A stretch of DNA of 64,000 bases, taken from contig CAWHZU010000013.1 of NCBI GenBank assembly GCA_963833885.1, forward strand, positions 124,001-188,000, given 5' to 3'. Below, in pieces: positions 58,107 to 64,000 of this stretch. A program made the translations under genes and the position numbers. Positions within the stretch are counted from its first letter, which is position 1. The number at the start of each line of letters is the position of its first letter. Below the pieces are notes generated by a model, which did no database searches, was not told the DNA's origin, and saw nothing but the letters and a program-made list of their open reading frames with translations. The stretch is from JASHPR01 sp963833885 (GTDB lineage: Bacteria > Actinomycetota > Actinomycetes > Streptosporangiales > Streptosporangiaceae).

Positions 58107-58925
58107 ATGGCGGAGTTGCAGCAGGTCGGCCGCAGGCACCCGGCCGCGGAGCTGGTCCGGGACATCCAGCGCAACCGCACCGGGATTCCGCGGCGCACGT
58201 TCGTCGCCGAGGGCCTGTTCGAGAACAATGTGGTTCTCGAGGCTGGTGTGACCATCGACACGTTCCTGTGGTGCCCCGAGGCCGCTTACTCCGACGAGGC
58301 AAAGATGCGCAGCTCGCAGCTTGCCGCCCGGGCTCGCCGCGCCTACCGGATCTCCGAGAAGACCCTCGCTTACCTGACCGAGCGGCCCAATCCGGACGGC
58401 CTGATCTCGATCGCCCGGCTCCCGGACACCGACCCCGGGGCGTTCGCGTTCGGGCCCAGTGCCCTGGTCCTGGTGATCGACGGGATCGAGATTCCCGGGA
58501 ACCTCGGCACGCTGATCCGGACCGCCGACGCATGCGCCGCCGACTGCCTGGTGCTGACCAACCGGCGGACCAGGCTGACCCACCCCAAGGTGCTCCGCAG
58601 CAGCCAGGGGATGAGCATCAGGGTGCCCGCGATCGAGTTTGATACGGTGCCCGACGCCATCGCCTGGCTGGGGCGGCACGGATTCACCGGGTACCTGGCC
58701 GACACTGACGACAGCGAGAACTACCGGGGCTGCGCCTACAGCGGGCGCACCGCGCTGGTCGTGGGCAGCGAGCGGTACGGGATCTCGCCTCCCTGGCAGG
58801 CGTCCGGCTTCCGCCGGATCGGGATTCCTATGCTTGGCTCCGCGGACTCGCTCAACGTCGCGGTATCCGCGGCGGTGCTGCTGTACGAGGCGAGGGCGCA
58901 GATGAACGGATGGGGAGGCGGATGA
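58107..58925 (+). CDS. SpoU-family RNA 2'-O-methyltransferase
   Basis: The 272-residue protein has the SPOUT motifs: FGPSALVLVIDGIEIPGNLGTLIRTADACAADCLVLT (motif 1 with the NLGTLIRTA core), ALVVGSERYGISPPW (motif 2) and RIGIPMLGSADSLNVAVSAAVLLYEARAQ (motif 3). The N-terminal substrate-binding region (HPAAELVRDIQRNRTGIPRRTFVAEGLFENNVVLEAGV) is typical of TrmH/TsnR enzymes. ATG 58107 fits MAELQQVGRR; in-frame ATGs at 58095 and 58098 would add a few residues. It overlaps the next gene by four bases (ATGA). Confidence 0.85.
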   Translation: MAELQQVGRRHPAAELVRDIQRNRTGIPRRTFVAEGLFENNVVLEAGVTIDTFLWCPEAAYSDEAKMRSSQLAARARRAYRISEKTLAYLTERPNPDGLISIARLPDTDPGAFAFGPSALVLVIDGIEIPGNLGTLIRTADACAADCLVLTNRRTRLTHPKVLRSSQGMSIRVPAIEFDTVPDAIAWLGRHGFTGYLADTDDSENYRGCAYSGRTALVVGSERYGISPPWQASGFRRIGIPMLGSADSLNVAVSAAVLLYEARAQMNGWGGG

Positions 58926-59863
58926 CCCGGCCACGGCGGTCCTGCATTTCGGTGCCGGGCAGTAGTGCGCGATTTCTGGACAAAGCCACGGGCCTCAACG
59001 CTGACCAGGTCCTGCTCGACCTGGAAGACTCGGTCGCGCCGGATGCGAAAGACGAAGCGCGGGCCAATGTGGCCGCCGCGCTGCAGACCGGCGACTGGGG
59101 CGGCAAGGTCAGGTCCGTGCGGGTGAACGGCGCCACGTCCCGGTGGGCCTACCGGGACGTGGCCGACGTTGTCGAGCGCGCCGGGCAGCAGCTGGACACG
59201 CTGATCCTGCCCAAGGTGAGTAGCGCCGACCACGTCGCCTGGCTGGACCTGCTGCTCGGCCAAGTCGAGCAGGCGGCGGGCCTGCCGCAGGGCGGGATCG
59301 GGATCGAGGCCCAGATCGAGGACGCGGCCGGGCTGGCCGGGGTGGAGCAGATCGCCGGGTGCTCGCCCCGGCTCGAGTCGCTGGTGTTCGGGCCCGCCGA
59401 CTTCATGGCCAGCCTCGGGATGCGGTCGCTGGAGATCGGCGCGCAGCCGGCCGGGTACGCGGGCGGCGACGCGTTCCACTATCCGCACCTGCGGATCCTG
59501 GTCGCCGCGCGGGCGCACGGGCTGCAGGCGATCGACGGCCCGTTCGCCGCGATCGGCGACGCCGACGGCCTGCGCCGGTCGACAACGTCGGCGGCCGCGC
59601 TCGGGTACGACGGCAAGTGGGTGATCCATCCGGGCCAGATCGAGATCGTGAACGACGCGTTCTCGCCCACCCAGGCCGACTATGACCGTGCCGAGCTGAT
59701 CCTTGAGGCCTACGAGTACTACACGTCCGTGCGCAAGCGCGGCGCGGTCTCGCTGGACGGCGAGATGATCGACGAGGCTTCGCGCAAGCTGGCCCTGACC
59801 GCCGCGGCGCGAGGGCGCGCCGCGGGCCTGGAGCGGACCTCCAGGTTCCGGCCGCCGGACTAA
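58922..59863 (+). CDS. HpcH/HpaI aldolase/citrate lyase-family CoA ester lyase (CitE-like)
   Basis: The 313-residue TIM-barrel lyase has RRSCISVPGSSARFLDKATGLNADQVLLDLEDSVAPDAKDEARANV, the substrate-binding IGIEAQIEDAAGLAGVEQIA, LESLVFGPADFMASLGM and GYDGKWVIHPGQIEIVNDAFSP. This matches the actinobacterial CitE-like/malyl-CoA lyase group (Mcl, Rip1 type). The substrate is not certain: malyl-CoA, beta-methylmalyl-CoA or citramalyl-CoA. GGAGGCGG precedes the ATG, which overlaps the upstream stop. Confidence 0.85.
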   Translation: MTRPRRSCISVPGSSARFLDKATGLNADQVLLDLEDSVAPDAKDEARANVAAALQTGDWGGKVRSVRVNGATSRWAYRDVADVVERAGQQLDTLILPKVSSADHVAWLDLLLGQVEQAAGLPQGGIGIEAQIEDAAGLAGVEQIAGCSPRLESLVFGPADFMASLGMRSLEIGAQPAGYAGGDAFHYPHLRILVAARAHGLQAIDGPFAAIGDADGLRRSTTSAAALGYDGKWVIHPGQIEIVNDAFSPTQADYDRAELILEAYEYYTSVRKRGAVSLDGEMIDEASRKLALTAAARGRAAGLERTSRFRPPD

Positions 59864-60961
59864 GCCAGCGGCGCGATCAGCGGGCGCGTGTAGGGGTCGC
59901 CGTTGCGGCGGCTGCCGCCCTCGCCGCCGACGGCCCAGCAGCTGCTGCCGCAGGCCAGGCCGCTCAGGTACCCGCGGTGGGGCACCGCTGGCACGGTTAC
60001 AGCGACCCAGTCGTTCCCCTGCCAGCGCAGCGCCAGCGGCTGGTGCTTGCCGGTCATGCCGAGCAGCCAGCACCCTTTGCCACCGGAACAGGTCAGGCCA
60101 ACCGGGTACGTCAGCGCGGCGGCGCTGACCGGCGTCCAGGTCCTGCCGTTCCAGACATCGGTGACCAGCTTGGTCCCGTCGTACGCCGCCAGGCACAGGG
60201 TCGGCCCGGCGCAGCCGAACAGCGAGGGGACTGTACTGCCCGCCCGGCCCGCCCCGCCGACCGATGAGGTGGGCGGGGCAACCGGCGTCCACTGGCCCCC
60301 GGCGTAGGCGGCCGCCGCCGGCGGCGCCGTCCCGCACGCCAAGGGCGAGACAGTAGCCACGCTCCGGGCAGGAGAACTGCAGCGGGTGCAGGCCGCCGGC
60401 CACCGAGGTGACGATGGCCCACGCCGATCCGTTCCAGTGCTCGAGCAGGTCACCGGTGACGCCGGAGTGTGCCTGCGTGCCGCCGGTCGCCCAGCAGGCG
60501 TTCGGCGACGCGCAGCTGATGGCGTCGAGCTGGCCGCCACCTACGGCCGGAGAGGGCGCGAGCTGCCACGCCCCGCCGGTCCAGTGCTCGATGAACGGCT
60601 GGCCGCTCGTCGCGCTGCCGCCCACGGCCCAGCAGTCCGCGGTCCCGGGACACGCGATGGCCTCGAGCGCGTCCCTGGGCCCGGGCGCCGCCACGACCAC
60701 CGTGCGCCAGTGCCCGGCCGTCTCGTGCTTCAGCAGCGGATGACGGGGCTCCGACAGCGTGTTCCCGCCCGGCGCCTTCGCAGTCTGCCCGACGGCCCAG
60801 CACTGCGCCGCGCTCGGGCAGGCGACCGCGTTCAGATAGTTATCGGAGTAGGTCTTGGTGGCCGCGTTCTTGCCGAAGTGATGCACGGCCAAGACGTCGA
60901 TTCCCACGATCAGGAGCGCAGCAACGACAGCGACGAGGCCGATCAGCTGCCGCCTGCTCAT
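59860..60961 (-). pseudogene. Membrane-anchored repeat protein with CWAVG-type repeats, frameshifted
   Basis: The start MSRRQLIGLVAVVAALLIVGIDVLAVHHF is a signal-anchor. Seven repeats each with two cysteines follow: LNAVACPSAAQCWAVGQT, LEAIACPGTADCWAVGGS, LDAISCASPNACWATGGT, LQFSCPERGYCLALG, then after a frame change near 60320 PSLFGCAGPTLCLAAYDG, VGLTCSGGKGCWLLGMTG and LSGLACGSSCWAVGGEGG. Seven units suggest a beta-propeller. The frame change separates repeats 4 and 5. It could be a real frameshift, phase variation or a sequencing error. The 3' end overlaps the CitE-like stop by four bases. Confidence 0.7.
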
Positions 60962-61154
60962 CGGAAACCGGCCTCCATCCGCCCGCGAGTGGAATCTGGA
61001 GGCGTCGGCCTCCATCCGCCTGTCGAGTAAACCTGGACTCGTCGGCCGCCATACACCGGCGAGTGAAACCTGCCCGCCGGGCTCGGTCCGCCCGGCAAGT
61101 CCGTCTTTGCTCAGGAATGATATCGGCGGCTGAAGCTCGCTCAGCCGCGGCGAC

Positions 61155-61559
61155 TCATGCGGGGTATACGCCCCAGGCCGTGAGATACCCGGTCAGGCCG
61201 CTGGTAAGCGGCAGGCTGTCCAGGTCCGCGGCCGCGACCCACCGGGCGTCGGCGGCGTCATCGCCAGCGGCAAGCTCACCTCCGGTGACGACCGCCAGGT
61301 AGTCGCTGACGTCGATGACCGTCCCGTCGGCTCCGGGCAGCTCGGCGGTGCCGAGCAGGCGGCGGCACTCCACCCTCAGGTTCGTCTCCTCGAGGACCTC
61401 TCTGGCCAGCGCCTGCTGGTTGGTCTCGCCGGGCTCGATCCGCCCGCCCGGCAGCGACCACAGCCCGGCGCCGGGCTCGTGACCACGCTTGATCAGCAGC
61501 AGCCGGCCAGCCGGATCCTTGATCACCGCGCCGACGCACGGGATTCGCCTGGCGGTCAC
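61155..61559 (-). CDS. Nudix hydrolase (MutT-like)
   Basis: The 134-residue protein has a complete Nudix box: GRIEPGETNQQALAREVLEETNLRVEC, in the frame of GAVIKDPAGRLLLIKRGHEPGAGLWSLPGG. Nudix enzymes hydrolyse nucleoside diphosphates linked to another moiety; the substrate is unknown. The GTG start gives MTARRIPCVGAVI. The upstream gap is filled with short repeats. Confidence 0.9.
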   Translation of the reverse strand: MTARRIPCVGAVIKDPAGRLLLIKRGHEPGAGLWSLPGGRIEPGETNQQALAREVLEETNLRVECRRLLGTAELPGADGTVIDVSDYLAVVTGGELAAGDDAADARWVAAADLDSLPLTSGLTGYLTAWGVYPA

Positions 61560-61580
61560 CCGCTCAGTATCCCCCGACCC

Positions 61581-61650
61581 CGGCGGTGCCTCCCGATCCC
61601 GCGCCCGTTTCCCGACCCCCGGCGGTGCCTCCCGATCCCGCGCCCATCTC
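61581..61650. repeat. 39-bp direct repeat, CGGCGGTGCCTCCCGATCCC type
   Basis: CGGCGGTGCCTCCCGATCCC and the following GCGCCC recur with a 39-bp period (61581 and 61620), separated by near-identical TTTCCCGACCCC-type sequence. It lies between the Nudix gene and the DUF6758 gene. Confidence 0.8.
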
Positions 61651-61726
61651 CCAATTCCTCTTTAGCGCCGCGCCTCGCGCGGGGCGGTGCTTGACGTTAG
61701 CGGCCAGCCGCGTAACGGTCAGACGC

Positions 61727-62350
61727 ATGAGGATTGCGCCTACCTGCCCCCGGTGCGGCGGCCCGGTACGCGAGCCCAGCGCCTGGACCAGCGCGTGGCA
61801 CTGCGACGTGCACGGGCAAGTGCATCCGCTGCGGTCGGCGCACAGCCCAACGACCGGAGGGCTCGAAGGGCTGCTGCGGGGCGTGGCGGTCCCGGTCTGG
61901 CTGCCGTGGCCGCTGCCCACGGCGTGGCTGGTTACCGGGTTCGCCGGCGCCGGTGACGAGCGGACCGGCACCAGGGCCTGCGTGGTCGCGCTGTCTGGCC
62001 CGGGCCCGGTCGGCGGGCCCGGCGAGATGCTGCTGGTCTCCGAGGAACTCGGGGTCGGCCTTGGCGCCAGGTTCGCCGGGCTGGACGGGCCGGACCCGGG
62101 CAGCGGCTTCGCCTCCGGGCCGTCGCACGCGCTGGTCAGGTTCGACAACCACGAGTTCCCGCTGTGGCACGTGGAGTCTCCGGGGCGCGCTGCATTCGCC
62201 GGCGAGATGATGGGCAACTGGCTCTGGCTGATCCTCTGGCCGGACACCGCGGGCATGCTGCTCATGGATCCGCTGGAACTGCGGGACCTCCGCGATCCCG
62301 GCCAGGATCTCGACCTGCCGTTCGGCGCGCCATCGCCGCGGCTGCCCTAG
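61727..62350 (+). CDS. DUF6758-family zinc-ribbon protein
   Basis: The 207-residue protein begins MRIAPTCPRCGGPVREPSAWTSAWHCDVHGQVHPLRSAHSP, a zinc-ribbon with CPRC and CDVHG. Then VPVWLPWPLPTAWLVTGFAGAGDERTGTRACVVALSGPGPVGGPGEMLLVSEELGVGLGARFAGLDGPDPG follows. This matches the actinobacterial DUF6758 family near PHP and MBL genes. No function is known. ATG 61727 gives the family start; the open frame upstream lies in repeats. Confidence 0.9.
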   Translation: MRIAPTCPRCGGPVREPSAWTSAWHCDVHGQVHPLRSAHSPTTGGLEGLLRGVAVPVWLPWPLPTAWLVTGFAGAGDERTGTRACVVALSGPGPVGGPGEMLLVSEELGVGLGARFAGLDGPDPGSGFASGPSHALVRFDNHEFPLWHVESPGRAAFAGEMMGNWLWLILWPDTAGMLLMDPLELRDLRDPGQDLDLPFGAPSPRLP

Positions 62351-62361
62351 CCTTTCGAGCC

Positions 62362-63210
62362 ATGCGCGCGGACATGCACAGCCACAGCACGGCCTCGGAT
62401 GGCACCTGCCCGCCCGAGGAGGTCATGCGGCGGGCCAGCGCCGCCGGGCTCGACGCGATCGCGCTGACCGACCACGACACCGTGGCGGGGCACCGCGCTG
62501 CTGCCGGGGCGCTGCCGCCGGGGCTGACGCTGGTGCCAGGCATGGAGCTGTCCTGCCATCTGCAGGGCCACAGCGTGCACCTACTCGGTTACCTGTTTGA
62601 TCCTGCCGACGCCGAACTGGCCGCGGAGTGCGCCAGGATCAGGGAAAGCCGCGTGCACCGGGCCAGGGCGATGGTTGAGCGGCTGGACGAGCTCGGCGTG
62701 CCGGTCACCTGGGAACAGGTCAGCGCGCTGGCTGGAGACGGCGTGGTCGGCCGGCCGCACATCGCGCGGGCGATGGTGGCGGTGGGCGTGATCTCGTCCC
62801 CGGACGAGGCGTTCGGCCCGGACTGGATCGGCACCGGCGGGCGAGCCCACGTCACCAGGTACGCGCTCGACCCGGCACGCGCAATCGCGCTGATCCGGGC
62901 GGCCGGAGGGGTGACCGTGCTGGCGCATCCGCGGGCCGGGGCGCGCGCCTGGATGATGCCGGACGACGTGATCGCCGACCTGGCCGCCGCTGGCCTGCAC
63001 GGGGTCGAGGTGTGGCATCCGGACCAGGACCAGGCGCAGCGCGCTCACCTGACAGCACTGGCCGCGGACCTTGGTCTGGTCGCCAGCGGGGGGAGCGACG
63101 ATCATGGGGCGCTGACCGGCTACCGGATCGGCTGCGAGACGATCGCGCCCGAGGAGTACCAGCGGCTGCTGTCTCAGGCCACCGGTGCCGCTTCGGAACG
63201 GGGGCGATGA
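62362..63210 (+). CDS. PHP-domain metal-dependent phosphoesterase
   Basis: The 282-residue protein has the PHP metal ligands: MRADMHSHSTASDGT, AIALTDHDTVAGHRAA, the GMELSCHLQGHSVHLLGYLFD segment, VTVLAHPRAGARAW and ASGGSDDHGALTG. It resembles YciV/RNase AM-type or 3',5'-nucleoside bisphosphate phosphatases. It is 11 bp after the DUF6758 gene and forms an operon with it. Confidence 0.9.
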   Translation: MRADMHSHSTASDGTCPPEEVMRRASAAGLDAIALTDHDTVAGHRAAAGALPPGLTLVPGMELSCHLQGHSVHLLGYLFDPADAELAAECARIRESRVHRARAMVERLDELGVPVTWEQVSALAGDGVVGRPHIARAMVAVGVISSPDEAFGPDWIGTGGRAHVTRYALDPARAIALIRAAGGVTVLAHPRAGARAWMMPDDVIADLAAAGLHGVEVWHPDQDQAQRAHLTALAADLGLVASGGSDDHGALTGYRIGCETIAPEEYQRLLSQATGAASERGR

Positions 63211-63346
63211 GCTCGTTTCGCTGTGTCGGCTCGGGCGACAGGGCGCCACGCGCGCAGGCTCGCTATTGTCGCTGTGACCGCCACGGCAACTGATCACCGC
63301 GCGGTCCTACGCTTGTCATGCAGGGCTGAGAGGAAGGCGGGTCGCC

Positions 63347-63967
63347 ATGGAGGCGCGGATCGAGCGCGCTGGAACCAGCGCCAATAGCTGGATTGTCGGT
63401 GACGACGAGGAGGTCATCGTCATCGACCCGGGCGACGACGCGGCCGCAGTGCTCACCGCCGTGGGCGATCGCGAGGTTCTCGCCGTCATCTGCACGCACG
63501 GGCACCCGACCCACGCGGCCGCCGCCATGGAGGTGGCAGCCAGGGACGAGGCCCCCGTTGCACTGCACCACGCGGACCGCGTGTACTGGCGAGAGGCGCA
63601 CCCTAGCGACAACCCCGATATCGACATGGAGGATGGCGGCATTTTCGAGGTCGCCGACGTCTCGCTCGAGGTGCTGCACGCCCCGGGGCACAGCCCGGGC
63701 TCGGTGTGCATCTACAGCGAGGACCTCCGTTCAGTCTTCGCCGGTGACGTGGTGTCCGTCACCGGCCCGGTTCCCCATGAGAAGGAGTTCCCCGACTTCG
63801 CCAGGCAGCTCAGCTCGATCGGCGCGCACGTGCTGACGCTGCCAGGAGAGACCCGGGTCCTGCCCGGGCACGGCGATGAGTTCACGGTCGCCGCGGCGGA
63901 AAAGCGGTTCGATTCCTGGGTGACCGCAGGCCCCAGCGCGCTGGCCAGCGATCCGGGCGAGCCGTAG
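63347..63967 (+). CDS. Metallo-beta-lactamase-fold hydrolase with altered HxHxDH motif
   Basis: The 206-residue protein follows the glyoxalase II-like fold: SWIVGDDEEVIVIDPGDDAAAVLTAVGD, AVICTHGHPTHAAAAMEVAARDEAPVALHHADR, VLHAPGHSPGSVCIYSEDLRSVFAGDVV and RVLPGHGDEFTV. The HGHPTH sequence has Thr in place of the Asp in HxHxDH. AGGAAGG lies before the ATG. The rest of the metal site (H, D, H) is visible. Confidence 0.88.
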   Translation: MEARIERAGTSANSWIVGDDEEVIVIDPGDDAAAVLTAVGDREVLAVICTHGHPTHAAAAMEVAARDEAPVALHHADRVYWREAHPSDNPDIDMEDGGIFEVADVSLEVLHAPGHSPGSVCIYSEDLRSVFAGDVVSVTGPVPHEKEFPDFARQLSSIGAHVLTLPGETRVLPGHGDEFTVAAAEKRFDSWVTAGPSALASDPGEP

Positions 63968-64000
63968 CCCGGAGCGCCGCTCGCCGGCGCTGGGCGGCCC

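Noticed and set aside
58736..60200. Continuation of the repeat-protein frame into the CitE-like and SpoU-like genes
   Set aside because: After the frame change the sequence reads as antisense of well-supported genes.
1..64000. CRISPR arrays, tRNA or rRNA genes
   Set aside because: No regularly spaced conserved direct repeats with unique spacers and no cloverleaf-type or rRNA sequence were recognised. The tandem repeats seen are short coding or non-coding arrays without spacers.

Overview
The window is about 72% GC by eye, with dense gene packing, GTG/TTG starts, frequent ATGA/GTGA stop-start overlaps and several actinobacterial signature families: mycothiol MshB, DUF3117, DUF6758, DUF6113-type, DUF397/DUF5753 regulators and SAV2177-type methyltransferases. 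It is a chromosomal segment of a filamentous-type actinomycete, probably near Streptomycetales/Streptosporangiales. Genus cannot be set from the sequence alone. I recognised no tRNA, rRNA, CRISPR array or replication origin. Layout: (1) 1-11.7 kb is a conserved core block, comM end, dprA, xerC, rpsB, tsf, pyrH, frr, cdsA, rlmN, interrupted between comM and dprA by a helix-turn-helix/DUF397/ATPase regulatory island and between cdsA and rlmN by a suppressor-of-fused-like gene on the other strand. (2) 11.7-21.3 kb is the plastic zone. A DUF222-HNH endonuclease gene is cut into two halves by two tandem units that carry passenger genes but no transposase. Both units have related terminal inverted repeats and are separated and flanked by a 5-bp target-type repeat. 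A 1.5-kb insertion sequence with a frameshifted transposase, an acyltransferase, a broken ATPase-GAF gene and a broken TetR gene follow. (3) 21.3-44.3 kb is housekeeping and metabolism: typA, an undecaprenyl-diphosphatase, a succinate dehydrogenase/fumarate reductase operon, P1 peptidase, mshB, a leucine-degradation-like carboxylase/hydratase operon, a PIN toxin-antitoxin pair, a short UvrC-like nuclease, an arginine-to-ornithine-to-glutamate pair, a split and catalytically degenerate cysteinyl-tRNA-synthetase-like pair, dapC, fdxA and a LOG-family gene. (4) 44.3-50.6 kb holds tag, a tandem methyltransferase duplication (first copy broken), and a second helix-turn-helix/DUF397/ATPase cluster with matching palindromes before its regulator gene and its ATPase gene, then a PaaX-like regulator. 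(5) 50.6-64 kb carries DUF3117, an O-methyltransferase, the envelope-stress cassette sigE-anti-sigma-mucB/rseB-like-htrA-tatB, then mrp, a SpoU methyltransferase, a CitE-like lyase, a broken seven-repeat surface protein, and the conserved Nudix, DUF6758, PHP and metallo-beta-lactamase-fold genes. The most unusual structure is the pair of terminal-repeat-bounded cargo units at 12507-15814. Deleting them with one copy of the 5-bp repeat restores the DUF222-HNH reading frame exactly.
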